Assembly: GCF_027887165.1 (NCBI RefSeq)
Contig: NC_077230.1
Coordinates: 327,964,415 to 328,028,414, forward strand
Direction: 5' to 3'
DNA length: 64,000 nucleotides
Source: Monodelphis domestica
Lineage: Eukaryota > Chordata > Mammalia > Didelphimorphia > Didelphidae
Below the pieces are notes generated by a model that saw nothing but the letters and a program-made list of their open reading frames with translations, had not been told where the DNA came from and made no database searches. Of this stretch, positions 12,373 to 23,419 are shown in pieces (position 1 is the first letter of the stretch; each line of letters starts with the position of its first letter). The position numbers and the translations under genes were made by a program.

Positions 12373-12534
12373 TAAATCCATTTGGCCAGCCAATTAATGT
12401 ATACCAACTGCATGTAGACCTTTACTAAGTAGTGGAAGTGGTCATGGGGAAGTGTTTATGTAGAAATAGAATTGATAGTCACTTCTCTTTATAAAGTATA
12501 TTGTCTAGATATTAGATAGCCTATACATATGGTT

Positions 12535-12645
12535 TCTTTTCTTAAAATTTTTTTTCTTTATTTGTTTATTATATTAAAATTCCCAGGTATCTCACTCTCT
12601 CCTCCCCTCTTTGCACTAGGGAAGATACATATGGTTTCAGTAATC
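12535..12645 (-). repeat. L1 3' end fragment
   Basis: 'ctttatttgtttattatatt' and 'cactctctcctcccctcttt' parallel the start of the L1 copy at 16785. Confidence 0.45.
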
Positions 12646-12784
12646 TCTTCTAACTTTGAAATTCAGTGATTCTATGTAGATGACCATTATATTAGACCAC
12701 AATTACCTAACCCTCTTCTTCTAATATTCAAGGAGTGGTTACTGAATACACATAGTCTATACAAGTGTATTTAACTCTCAAGTC

Positions 12785-13200
12785 AACTCAACAAACACTT
12801 ATTAAGTGTTTAATAATATGCAAGGAAATGCAAAGTGCTCAGGGTGCACAGAATGAATTTCCTTGCTTTTATAGAAGGTCATGCTTTAATTAGGGAAACA
12901 ATACACACACACACACACAAGATTTATACAATGGAAATGGATGGCAATTTCAAAGAGAAAGGAACTGGAAAGGCCTCCTGTAAAAGGCAGGATTTGAACT
13001 GAATTTTGAAGGAAGCTAAAGAAATCCGGAGTCAGAAGTGAGGAGAAAGAACATTCCAGGCAAGAGTGTTATATGTAAGCAAGAGCAAGTGGGCCAGAGT
13101 GGCTAAGTCAGAGAGGGGAATATACGGTTGGAAGACTGGGAAGATAGGAAGGGATCAGGTTTTTATTAATGATGTCTGTGGGGAACTTGTGGGGCTACAA
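12785..13200 (-). repeat. L2 3' fragment with (AC)9
   Basis: 'caacaaacacttattaagtg', 'gaactgaattttgaaggaag' and 'gaacattccaggcaagagtg' are antisense L2. A short AC run lies at 12902-12920. Confidence 0.65.
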
Positions 13201-13204
13201 CAGG

Positions 13205-13445
13205 ATATTATAGGCAGCATGGCACAGTGGACTTGGAGTTGGATCAGCCAAGGTTCAAATTTCACCTCAGATTCTTAGTAGCTGAGTGACAGTGGATAAG
13301 TCACTTCATGTCTCTGATTTCAGTTTCTTCATCATGGAAAATGAAAATAATAATAGCACCTATATTGCATGGTTGTTCTAAGGAAGAAATGAGCTATATT
13401 TGTGAATACACTTTGCAAACTTGAAGCATTATATGCTTATATATA
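13205..13445 (+). repeat. MIR SINE
   Basis: 'ggcagcatggcacagtggac', 'gataagtcacttcatgtctc' and 'gcacctatattgcatggttg' in sense order. Confidence 0.7.
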
Positions 13446-13691
13446 TGTGAACCATTGTGATTATTAGTTATTTACTGGGTTTTTTCAGGCAATATAGTTT
13501 GTGGAATGCTGCGTATAGAATGATCTCTTTGCTTTGAAACTTTGGATTTAAAAATTATTTAGTATTATAAGTATCAACATATAAGTATTATGTGAGTCAT
13601 TAGGATAGACCCCTGAGTTATAACTAATGCAGTTATCTCAGACTTTTTCTTTGTTCTTCCATTTGGGCATTAGTGATAAGAATGTGATTTC

Positions 13692-13850
13692 AGGGGCAGC
13701 TAGGTGGCTTAGTGGCTTGAGAGTCAGGCTTACAGATAGGAGGTCCTGGGTTTGAATCTATCCTCAGATACTTCTGTACTGTGTGATGTGGGCAAGTCAC
13801 TTAACTCCCATTACCTAGCTCTTACCATTCTTCTATTCAAGTTCTTGTTG
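13692..13850 (+). repeat. Type B SINE, 3' truncated
   Basis: Starts 'aggggcagctaggtggctta', continues 'aggaggtcctgggtttgaat' and 'gggcaagtcacttaactccc', and loses the tail after 'ccattcttct'. Confidence 0.8.
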
Positions 13851-13904
13851 GAATGAGCCATGGGACCACATGATTCTCTCTCTATACACACAACATAGAA
13901 GATA

Positions 13905-14090
13905 ATCAATTATCAACCATGGAAGGGACCCTAAAGATCACCTAGCTCTACCCCATCATTATATAGAAGGGCAAATGAAAGGCCAAGGTAACACAAGCTA
14001 GTCAGGATCTGAGTCAGGACTTGAACTCAAGTTTTTCTGCTCTAAATGTAGTGAACTTTCTACTTCATCACAGAAGCCTCTAATTATAGG
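13905..14090 (-). repeat. MIR SINE
   Basis: 'gaagggaccctaaagatcac' followed by 'ggatctgagtcaggacttga', the antisense MIR pattern. Confidence 0.6.
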
Positions 14091-14461
14091 AACAAACGAG
14101 CTAACAAAAAAAAAACAATCCTTGATGATCAGCTAAAGCTACCATTCATTTTCTTGTATAAATATGGCTAGTTTTTTCTTCCTCTGTTTATATGGTTTGA
14201 TTAGAGTTTTGCCATTCTCTCCCAACTAGACATTTTATTATTATTTCATCTGATTGAAACTTGGTGCCTTTCAAAGTTGTCCTCACTCTTTATGGCAGAA
14301 GAGTTTTGGTCCTTTTAATAGGATGACAAGGGGGAGGTCATAAATCATGTCAAAGAGGTCACTTGGTATTTTTACACTCCCAGATACAGACATTGGAATA
14401 CCATAGGGATGAGTCATTGAGACCTTTCTGCTCCTTGGAGTCTTGTTTCTTCAAGAAAATC

Positions 14462-14645
14462 TTACTGAGAAGGCAAAAACAACAGTGCCAACCCCCTTTG
14501 GGTGAGTTTAAGAGCCAGCTGATATGGTTTTTCTCCTGAGAATATCTGTCATAGTACTGGGAAGGTAAAAATAGCAACACCAATTCCTATTGGATGGTAT
14601 TAAGAGCCAGTTGATATGGATTCTTTCTTTTGAGAAGATCTGTCC
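14462..14645. repeat. Diverged 92-bp tandem duplication
   Basis: Two units of 92 bp (14462-14553 and 14554-14645) share 'aagagccagctgatatggt'/'aagagccagttgatatgga' and matching starts ('gagaaggcaaaaac'/'gggaaggtaaaaat'). Identity is roughly three quarters by eye. A partial third unit may precede. Confidence 0.75.
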
Positions 14646-14792
14646 CTTCATCCTTTCCTTTCTCTGAGGCAGGGCTGTCTCAGGAGTAAGAAAAAACATT
14701 CGCTTATTCCTTCTAGAAAATTAGGGTGGGGGTGGTGATGGGACATGCTTTTTACTCTCAAGAAACTTACAATAAATTGAGGAAAATTATAA

Positions 14793-15008
14793 CAGGGATG
14801 TTAAACATGTGACCCTTCATGGGCTACATGCTGCTCACAGCACTCCCAGGTGAGACTCATACCAGATTAAAACACAAATGAGAAGCATTTAACAAAACAA
14901 ATAAAAAAATCTAATAAAATAATTGATAATTCTATTTTTTAAACCAAGTCAATATGTGGCTTCTGGTAATCCTTATGTATGGATTGGTAGACTCCTGTTT
15001 CAAATTTG
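14793..15008. mobile_element. Non-autonomous hAT-like element with 8-bp TSD
   Basis: A 216-bp element starting CAGGGATGTTAAAC and ending in a degenerate inverse of it (GTTTCAAATTTG). The perfect 8-bp repeat AATTATAA flanks it at 14785-14792 and 15009-15016, as expected for hAT. Internal wording matches the copy at 61108-61320. No coding capacity. Confidence 0.85.
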
Positions 15009-15104
15009 AATTATAATAAAAGGCAATATGTGAAAAATACTCTAAGAGACGTACAACATTTGAGATTTCTGAAGAGGGAAAGAGCTCATCCAGTTAGGGT
15101 AATC

Positions 15105-15290
15105 AGGTGGAAAGAATACACTGGCTCTGAATTGAGAAGCTCTGGGTTTTAATCCCACTTCTGATGTTAACTATCTGTGTGACCTTGCAGAAGTCAGTGA
15201 ACTTCCTTGGGCTTCAATTTCCTCAATAAAAGGAGAGTATTTTACTATCTAGTCTTGGAGATCCATACTAACTCTTAATTTAGGACCCTA
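15105..15290 (+). repeat. MIR SINE
   Basis: 'actatctgtgtgaccttgca', 'ttcaatttcctcaataaaag' and 'agatccatactaactcttaa'. Confidence 0.65.
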
Positions 15291-15299
15291 TTATAGAAG

Positions 15300-15970
15300 A
15301 TCATAGCCCATGCAGTCTACTCTATAGCTAAAGAATCCCTTTGGTAACATCTCAGGGAAGTAAAACCTCTGTGAAAATTTAACCCTTGCTATCAAGACAA
15401 CTTTGGATTTTAAAGCAAAGGATTTTACTTCTGAACCTCTGAACTGCATCTCTCGGAGGCGATGAGAGGAGTCCTCCCTATTATACCAGGAGACATTAAT
15501 GGTGTTGTGCAACTGTTCTAAGAACCATCTGGTGACTCTTGGAGTATGGAAGACCCACGTATGACTGGGACTGAGGTTGGAGTCTGCCAAATCAGAGGGG
15601 CTCAGCAAAGTGACAGTCACAAAGAGCAGAAAATTAGACTGGGGAAAGGAACTTGGTCTCTTTTTCTCAGAACCATGGAGAGAGGTGGTGGCTAGGAGAG
15701 TGAGTAATGGCACACCCATAGTGTGATCCCCCAGCTGCCTCAGGGAGCCTAGGAGAGCTCCCCTGCCAGACCAGGTTGAGAAGCTCCTATAGCTGGCTGG
15801 AGGAGGAGGCTTGTCAAGGGAACAGCTGGCCACATGTGACTGGTGTCTTTTCTTTCTCTGTACCACTTTTTATTATTTAATAAATAATTAGAAGTTAAGA
15901 AACAGTCTCCATAGAATTTTAATCTTACCACCTTCCTTGAGAGAAGTCTGTGTGTCATCTTTTTGACACA
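15300..15970 (+). repeat. Possible solo LTR, unclassified
   Basis: A block of about 670 bp between a MIR and a SINE, with an AATAAA inside the AT-rich 'ttattatttaataaataatt' near its right side. That is suggestive of a retroviral-type LTR fossil, but no clear ends or target duplication are visible. A 191-codon open frame on the other strand (15291-15866) has no domain I recognise. Confidence 0.25.
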
Positions 15971-15977
15971 TCTACGT

Positions 15978-16252
15978 GTTGGGCAGTCAGGTGGCACAAT
16001 AGATGGAGTATGAAGCCTGGAGTCTGAAGACTCATTTTCCTCGGTTTAAATATGACTTCAGACCTTCACTAGCAGTGTGACTGTGGGCAAATCACTTTAT
16101 CATGTTTGCCTGAGTTTTTTCGTCAGTCAAATGGGCTGAAGAAGGAAATGACAAACCGCTCTAGTATCTCTGCTCCAAAAACCCCGAATGAGGTTACAAA
16201 GAGTTGGACATGACTGAAAAATCACTGAACAATAAAAAATGCTAGGAAGTCT
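15978..16252 (+). repeat. Type A SINE
   Basis: Full length: 'gggcagtcaggtggcacaat' head, 'gaaggaaatgacaaaccgct', and 'gagttggacatgactgaaaa' to 'ctgaacaataaaaaa'. Confidence 0.85.
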
Positions 16253-16289
16253 TCTCAAGCCTCAGTTGAACTTTGTTACATCTACTAAT

Positions 16290-16545
16290 TGCTGAGGGTG
16301 GGAAGGGAATAAGTATTTGCATAGCATCTACTACATGTCAGGCTATACAAATATTATCTCATTTGATCTTCATAACAGCTTTGAGAGATGGGTGCTATTA
16401 TTTCCCCTGTTTTACAGTTGAGGAAACCAAAGGAAACATGTTAAGTGACACAGCTAATATTTATTAGCTAAATCTGAGGCTAGATTTGAACTTGGTTCTT
16501 CCTGATTCCAAACCTTAGAGTTCTAACCTACAGCTACCTCTAGTC
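16290..16545 (-). repeat. MIR SINE
   Basis: 'aatattatctcatttgatct', 'ctgttttacagttgaggaaa' and 'gaggctagatttgaacttgg' in antisense order. Confidence 0.7.
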
Positions 16546-16784
16546 TGTCTCATCAGAAAAAAAAAATATTGAATAAGAATCTTCCTCTATAACACACCTA
16601 ACATGGTTTTTGCTCAAAGACTTCCAATAGGAGATAGAAATTTCAGTTTTAGATGGCTATATTTGTTGAGAAGTTTTTCATTATATTGAGACTAAAATTT
16701 TCTTTGCACCTTCTATTCATTGTTTCTAGTTCTAGCCTTTAGGTCCAAGCAGAGCAAGTCTAATTCTTCTTCCTATCATAGCTC

Positions 16785-17310
16785 TTCTCCCCCCCCCTTT
16801 GAATTTATTTATTTGTTTGTTGTATTCAAATACCTAGTTAACTCCCTCCTTCTCTCCTCTCTCCCCACTAAAGGAGGCTTCATTTGACAAAAAGATATAT
16901 GCATATATAAAACTATGTCTCATTTATTTCTATTAATCAGCTCTTTCTTTGGAAGTGAACATATACACGTCATTCTTCGAACTATTTCTGTTGCTGTTTA
17001 TAACAGTTCTGCTCATTTTACTCTTCATTATTTCATATAAGATTTTCCACATTTTTCCAAAATTAACTTATTCTTTATTTCTTATAGTGGTCGTATTCCA
17101 TCATGATCATATGCCACAGATTGTTTAGCCATTCCCCAGTTGATGGGCATCCCTTCAATTTCTGGTTCTTTGCCAGCACAAAGAGAGCCACTATAAATAT
17201 TTTAGACCATGTAGGTTTTTTTCCTTTTATCTCTCATCACCCTAATAAATAAAACTTATAGTGGTATTTCTGGGTCAAAAGATATACAGAGATTCCATAT
17301 TGCTCTCCAA
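16785..17310 (-). repeat. Marsupial-type L1, 3' end
   Basis: The reverse strand reads 'gggatgcccatcaactgggg' then 'aatggctaaacaatctgtgg', the tail of L1 ORF2 in the same family as the copy at 29129. The left end is the L1 3' UTR, with a poly-pyrimidine run. Confidence 0.75.
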
Positions 17311-17460
17311 AATGAATCTTAGTCTCAGAACTGGACAGAACCCCAGGGGTTGTCCAGTCCAATGCCTTCATTTTACATTTGAAGAAGCTGAAACGTATTA
17401 AGACTATAGGATTTGCTCAAATTCACAAAGATATTAAATGGTGGTATAGGATTATGATAG
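17310..17460 (-). repeat. MIR fragment
   Basis: 'cagaactggacagaacccca' and 'ttcattttacatttgaagaa' in antisense order. Confidence 0.5.
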
Positions 17461-17484
17461 GTCAGGATGAAAGGAGGCATTTTC

Positions 17485-17920
17485 AGCATTGAAGCATGGT
17501 CCACTCTCCCTAGTTACTAGTAATTTCTTAACTGAAAAATCTAATGACCTTTTCCTCATTCTTCTCAATTTCTTTACAGCATTTGATAGTAACCTTTCCT
17601 TTCTAGGATTTGTGACTCTCCTCTTTCTTGGTTCTTCTGTCTTTTTGTCCTTTCTTAGTCTCCTTTGCTCATTCATTGCTTCTATTCCTCCCTTTAACAT
17701 TGGGTATATTCGAAGGTTTTATCCTAAGCTCTTCTCTTCTCTCTCTTGGGAACCTCATAAGCGCCCTTGCATTTAATAATCATTTCTATGCTGATGTCTC
17801 CCAGATGTATATATCTAGCCCTACTCTCTCCCCTTATATCACTGGCTTTTAATTGGGTATTCCAAGCCATAAGCATCCCAAATTCAACATGAGCAAAATA
17901 AAAACTCGTTATTCTGTTTC
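17485..17920 (+). repeat. L2 LINE reverse transcriptase fragment
   Basis: Plus-strand frames encode L2-like RT pieces: 'FFTAFDS' near 17575, and 'SLGNLISALAFNNHFYADVS' ending near 17810, an altered YADD box. The frame shifts within the copy, so it is dead. Confidence 0.75.
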
Positions 17921-18429
17921 TGAGAACTGCAGAACTGGAGATCAGAGAGACATCAGGGTGGAGGAGAACAGCCTCTCCTTGCTGGGTCCTGATATTGAAT
18001 ATACTCCCTCTGATCCATGAATTGATCCATGAAAGATGAACCAGCCATTGTAACAAGCAGCTTTAGGGCTTTGCAAGCTACAGGAAATGAAACAGAAAAG
18101 TTTTGGCTATAGGCATGTCTGTCTTTTCCAGATCCTCAATCCTTGCTCTACACTTTGATGAAAACTTGAGAACTATGCCCAGAGTTCCTGAGCTGTTCAT
18201 CTAGTGTCTGATTCTTCTGAACATATGAGTTGAACACCACTTCATATTTTCCATCCTCCTTTGCCCTTTGGCAAGAGGAGTGACTATAGTAAATCAGACA
18301 AACCAAACTGTTTCTATCTTTGAGTTCTGGAGTTCAGAGGCGGCTATGGGCTTCCTGGGTCTGGGAAAGCAGGAGTTATGTGCTTCCTTGGTATTATTTG
18401 ATTCAATATTGTTTCTGTTCAGTCATTTT

Positions 18430-18660
18430 AGCAAAGAGCTTTACAAATATAAGAGATCACATGATCTTAGGGTCATCATTAAAGCAGAAGGAACTTCAAA
18501 GATCATCTAGTCCAACCCTCCTTATTTTACAGATAAGGAAACTTATACCAAGAAAGTGAGATATCTTGCTTAAGGTCATATAGTCAGGGAGCACTGGAAG
18601 CCACAATTGAACCTAGATCCTCTGACTATAGAACCAGTGAGTGCTCTTTTCACTGTATTT
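18430..18660 (-). repeat. MIR SINE
   Basis: 'gatcatctagtccaaccctc', 'ttattttacagataaggaaa' and 'ggagcactggaagccacaat'. Confidence 0.7.
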
Positions 18661-18664
18661 AAGA

Positions 18665-18848
18665 GATTATTATTTTTAAAAAATCCTTACCTTCTGTCTT
18701 AGAACCAATTGGTTCTAAGGCAGAAGAACTTGGCAGTGGGGGCCAAGTGACTTGCCTACAAACTAGGAAATTCTGAGACTGAATCTGAACCCAGAACCTC
18801 CAGTCTTTAGGCCTGGCTCTCAATCCACTGAGCTGTCTTTGCTGCCCC
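18665..18848 (-). repeat. Type B SINE
   Basis: Reverse-oriented: tail 'aatccttaccttctgtctta', body 'caagtgacttgcctacaaac', head 'caatccactgagctgtcttt' to 'gctgcccc'. Confidence 0.85.
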
Positions 18849-18849
18849 G

Positions 18850-19160
18850 ATATGATTATTCTTAACGATAAGCAGCATGATGTAGGGGATAGAGAGCTGG
18901 GTGCAAGTCCTGCTTTTGACAAATGCTGATTATGTGATCTTTTTAAAGATAATTAAAAAGATTTTATTACATTTACTATATTTTTTCCAATTTCATGTGA
19001 AAACAATTAGCATTCATTTAAAAATATATATGTTCCAAATTCTCTCCCCCTTTCCCCTCCCTTTTCATTGGGAAGGCAAGCAATTTGATCTAGATTATAT
19101 ATGTACACTGACTTTGTGATCTTGAGTAAGTCCCACCCCTCCAAGAACCTTTCTAACATT
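18850..19160 (+). repeat. SINE split by an L1 insertion
   Basis: The SINE-like text 'gcagcatgatgtaggggata'...'tgtgatctt' stops at 18941 and resumes at 19115 with 'tgtgatcttgagtaagtccc'. Confidence 0.6.
18942..19114 (-). mobile_element. Short 5'-truncated L1 with 9-bp TSD
   Basis: L1 3' UTR wording in reverse ('ctctccccctttcccctccc', 'ttcattgggaaggcaagcaa'), bounded by TGTGATCTT at 18933-18941 and 19115-19123. Confidence 0.7.
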
Positions 19161-19749
19161 TTAGGTGGGAGAGCAGTTGTTGATCTGCTTTGGTGATGGA
19201 GTTTCATTCTTTGGGGTTTCCGACACAATGAAATCACAGATCTCAACAATAACAACAAAACCTATCGTGTTCTAGGGCCTAAAAAAGAATGGCATTAACT
19301 CAGCCACTCCTCACAGAAGTTCCTGTCTGGTTTTCATGGGAATCTCTGAATCTAGGGAGGTCTCTGAGTATTTGTGGTAGGCAGGAAAAGGCCAGCTCAG
19401 ATCTTGTGGGATAAATAAAATGTCTGTGGGTTGGCCCTGACAGTTATTGAAAACCATTTGCAGTCCTAGCCTGAAAGCGCAGAGGGAGGGGGAGTCCCCT
19501 TTTCAAAGAGGTGGCGAGGGCAAGATGCTAGGCTTCCCTGGCTGTGAGGAGAGCCGCTCCAGCCACCTGTGCCAACCAATTCCTAAAAACCAGTCTCATC
19601 CTGCAACACTGTTGTCTCAGAGACGTACAAGGTTCGGGGGCTTTTAAATCACATAGTTGTTGCTGCTATGATTCTGTTAATCCAGAGAGCAACATTTTGA
19701 TAATTCCACACTGAGGCAACATTTTATGTTTACAAAGTGGTGTCAACCT

Positions 19750-19968
19750 TGGTGCAAAGCTGGTGGCACAGCGGATAGAATAGTGGGCCTGAAGGAGGGA
19801 AGATTTGAATTCAAATTTAGCCTTAGACACTTACTGGTAGAGTGATCAAGTCATTTAACTGTTATCTGCCTTAGTTTCCTCAGGTGTAAAAGGAGCATAA
19901 TGATAACACCTACCTCACAGGCCTATTGTGAAATATTTGTAGAGTTGATGTTCTATAAATAGATTATT
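19750..19968 (+). repeat. MIR-family SINE
   Basis: 'gctggtggcacagcggatag', 'agtgatcaagtcatttaact' and 'acacctacctcacaggccta' in sense order. Confidence 0.7.
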
Positions 19969-20384
19969 CCCTTTGTCCTTCAGTAGCTGGCTAGCCAGAG
20001 GAAAAAAGAGATCCTGATCTTTTGGTTTCCAGCTTTAAGAGAGAAGACCCTGGGCTTCCAGATGTTCTTGTAGAGAAAGACTAGGAAGAACACTACAGAG
20101 AGGATTCAGCCCTTTGGTTATGTCAGCTTCTTCCAAAAGTGCTTCTCTTCCTTCAGGCACCCTAAGAAAACTGGAAACCTGCTTCTTCCCTCTCCAAGTT
20201 GGAAGGCAGCAGCCCAGGATGTCTATTCTCTCCAGTTCTCACCAGCTCTGCCCCTCACACAGCCACAGAGGGCTTCACCAGCGAGGAGAGGCTTATCCAA
20301 GAGAGGCTCTGAGCTTTGGACTATGTGCCTTGTTGATTTTAGCAGACCCTCAGCACAACAGATGGGATCCACAGTGCCAGCGGC

Positions 20385-20525
20385 CAGTCAATAAGCATAT
20401 ATTAAGTGCTTGCTGGATGTAGGGGACTATGCTAAGCTCTGGGGATTGCAAACAAAGGCAAAAAAGCACAACCCCTGACCTCGAAGAGCTCATATTTTAA
20501 CGGGGGAGGCAGTACATCCACATCC
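20385..20525 (-). repeat. L2 3' end
   Basis: 'cagtcaataagcatatatta', 'ctatgctaagctctggggat' and 'cctcgaagagctcatatttt'. Confidence 0.7.
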
Positions 20526-20577
20526 GAGCATATTTACAAACACATCTGTATGCTCATACCTGTTGTGAACATTTCTA

Positions 20578-20818
20578 GGTAGGCGTGTGTGCGTGTGTAT
20601 ATATATGCTTTATAGGTCTAGATAGATACATGTACATGCATATACCACACTGACAAAACAGCCACACATATATGACACAGGTACACATTATATATACACA
20701 TATGTGTATACACACATACATGAAAATAGGGGCATGAGCATATATACACCTATATGCAAATATGCACATATATTATATATGTGTATAAACATGTTTATAT
20801 AGCATCAACTCTACAAAT
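20578..20818. repeat. TG/TA/CA-rich alternating sequence
   Basis: About 240 bp of impure purine-pyrimidine alternation leading into the tetranucleotide array. Confidence 0.8.
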
Positions 20819-20819
20819 A

Positions 20820-20941
20820 TACTATACTATCTATCTGTCTACTTACCTACTTATCTATCTTCCTGTCTATCTATCCATCTATGTATCTATGTAACTACAT
20901 ATATATTTATCTATCCATCTATCTATCTATCTGTCTATCTG

Positions 20942-20991
<50 letters not shown>

Positions 20992-21107
20992 ATCTATCTA
21001 CCTATCTACCTATCTATCTACTTACCTACCTATTTTCCTGTTTGTCTGTCTATCCATCCATCTATGTATCTATGTATCTATCCATCCATCCATCCATCCA
21101 TCCATCC

Positions 21108-21187
<80 letters not shown>

Positions 21188-21195
21188 CTCCATCA

Positions 21196-21247
<52 letters not shown>

Positions 21248-21314
21248 CATCCATCTATCCATCCATCTATCATCTATCTATCCATCCATCCATCCATCTA
21301 TCATCTATCTATCC

Positions 21315-21349
<35 letters not shown>

Positions 21350-21393
21350 ATCTCTCTATCTATCTCTCTATCTATCTATCCATCTATCTATCC

Positions 21394-21448
<55 letters not shown>

Positions 21449-21457
21449 CATCCATCC

Positions 21458-21508
<51 letters not shown>

Positions 21509-21511
21509 ATC
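20820..21511. repeat. Compound (TCTA)n array with CATC blocks
   Basis: About 690 bp of TATC/GATA-type repeats interspersed with CCAT and CTAC/TGTC variants. The units keep one phase for long stretches, so frames of 182 and 288 codons made of repeated YLSI/HPSI arise; these are not genes. Confidence 0.97.
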
Positions 21512-21519
21512 TAGTAACT

Positions 21520-21790
21520 TCAGAAGAAAGATCCTTGCAGTTGGTGGTGATGGGGTTCAGGAAATACCTTCTGAAAAAGGTGGGATCTGAACTGAATTAT
21601 GAAAGAAGCCAGAGAAGGCAAATGGGAGGAGGAAGAGCATTTCAAGCAGGGGAGATAAAAATGCAAAGGCTTGGAGATAGGCAATGGAAGAGAGACTGCA
21701 AGATGGACAATATGGTAGAGTGCAATGACTGGAGGAGAGTAAAATAAAAGAAGTCCAGAGAGGTAAGAAGGAACTAGCTTGGCAGGGCTT
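21520..21790 (-). repeat. L2 fragment
   Basis: 'gatctgaactgaattatgaa', 'gaagagcatttcaagcaggg' and 'atgcaaaggcttggagatag' in antisense L2 order. Confidence 0.65.
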
Positions 21791-21874
21791 CTCCTAATGA
21801 GTATGTAGGAGGAAGGGGGGAAACTTTTTCTTCAAGAACTTTGTCTATATAAACAATTTGATTTAATAATGATA

Positions 21875-22268
21875 GGAGTAGCTAATATTTATATTAGAAC
21901 TTACTATGTACCAGGCACTGTGTGAAGCACTTTACAATTTCAATCTCATTTGATCCTCACAACAATTCTGGGAGGTAGGTGCTATTATTTTATTTTTATT
22001 TTTAAAAAACCCTTACCTTTCACCAAGGCAAAAGATTGGTAAGGGCTAGGCAACAGGGGTTAAGGAACTTGCCCACGGTCATGCACCTAAGAAGTATATG
22101 TGCTATTATTAACCCTATTTTATAGATGAGGAAACTGAGGCAAACAGAGGTTAAATGATTTGTCCAGGGTCCCACAGCTAGTAAATATCTGAGGGCAGAT
22201 TTGAACTTAGGTCTTTCTCTCAATTCAGGCCCATCACTCTATCAACTGGGCCACCTAGCTGCCTCATT
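21875..22268 (-). repeat. MIR SINE split by a type B SINE
   Basis: 'acttactatgtaccaggcac' to 'aggtgctattatt', then resumes 'gtgctattattaaccctatt' through 'tttgaacttaggtctttctc' to 'gggccacctagctgcctcat'. Confidence 0.8.
21990..22099 (-). repeat. 5'-truncated type B SINE with 11-bp TSD
   Basis: Tail 'aaaaaacccttacctttcac' and body 'gggctaggcaacaggggtta'; the head is missing. GTGCTATTATT flanks it at 21979-21989 and 22100-22110, so it inserted into the MIR. Confidence 0.85.
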
Positions 22269-22269
22269 T

Positions 22270-23030
22270 AAAATGCCAGATTTGTAAGGTATTAAAAAAT
22301 GACTGAGCCCAATAATGTGAGGTATACTGATTTGCTCATGAAGATTTAGAATAATTATAATATTCACATTTTCAAAAGCAGAACTGTGATTTAAAACACA
22401 GAACTCTAAAAAGCCAAAATGACTGCTTAAATTTGGATTATTATCGTACTCTGAAAAGAGGATTATTCTTGTTACAATTCCTTAAAATAGAATATAACTT
22501 GTGAGTGGACAACCACTTATGGTTAAAGAGTGATTCCCCATCCTTCATCCCCCCTGCTATTTACAATGCTATTTGTTATATGTTCCAGGAAAACTATTGA
22601 TGCTCTGAAGACTCACCTCACTTAGGCACTTTCCTAAGTCCCTCAACATACCACAGATATTAATAACTCCATTTTTCAGAAAGTGTTTTTAATACCATTT
22701 GACAGACAGGGACCAGGATGTTAAAATACATCAAAGAGTCTCCTATCACCCCCCAGTAATTCACATGACAACACCACCTCAAAGCATTGCCTTTTTTTTG
22801 TGTGTGCAAGAATATATGCCAAAGAATAAAATAGTGAATAAAAATTTCATCATAAATTAGAACTTTGTTATGATGGTGTGTTCCTATATCCCATACAAAT
22901 TTGTTTGACTGTGTGAGTCATTCATAATTGATTTCATTTTGTTCTCCATATTTTATTTTTATCTTAATCATTTTTTGTGTCCAGGATAAGTGGGATCTTT
23001 CAAATGAGAAGTAGGATTCCTATGTACCTG
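22270..23030. other. Intergenic sequence, nothing recognised
   Basis: AT-rich, with no clear repeat or gene. Confidence 0.4.
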
Positions 23031-23034
23031 GGTC

Positions 23035-23410
23035 TATGGGTCACACTACAAATTGTAATGGCCTTTAAATACCAAAGGGGATTTTAGATTTGATCCTGAA
23101 GGTAATAGGGAGCCATGGGAGTTTATTAAACTGGGGTAGGGTGTGTGACATGGATATTTATTATCCCCATATTTTACATTATGAAATGGAGGCCCAATGA
23201 GATAATTATTATTATTAATTCTAATACTAATAGTTATTTTTATATAGAAGTTTATATATATACACATATGATTTCATTGAACCCTCATGACATCTTTGAG
23301 GGAGTCAATAAAAATATTCTTTTCCATGTTTTTCAGATTAGGGGAAAAATGTTCATTGTCCAAGATCATAAAACTAGCAAGGAGCAGAGCTAGGATTTAA
23401 CTGGGTCAGA
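23035..23410 (-). repeat. L2 fragment followed by MIR
   Basis: L2 wording 'cctgaaggtaatagggagcc' to about 23150, then MIR-like 'cattatgaaatggaggccca' and 'gatcataaaactagcaagga'. Confidence 0.55.
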
Positions 23411-23419
23411 AGGCATTAT

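Noticed and set aside
20881-21747. 288- and 182-codon open frames rich in YLSI and HPSI
   Set aside because: They are made by a tetranucleotide repeat read in phase; no start context, domain or coding bias beyond the repeat.
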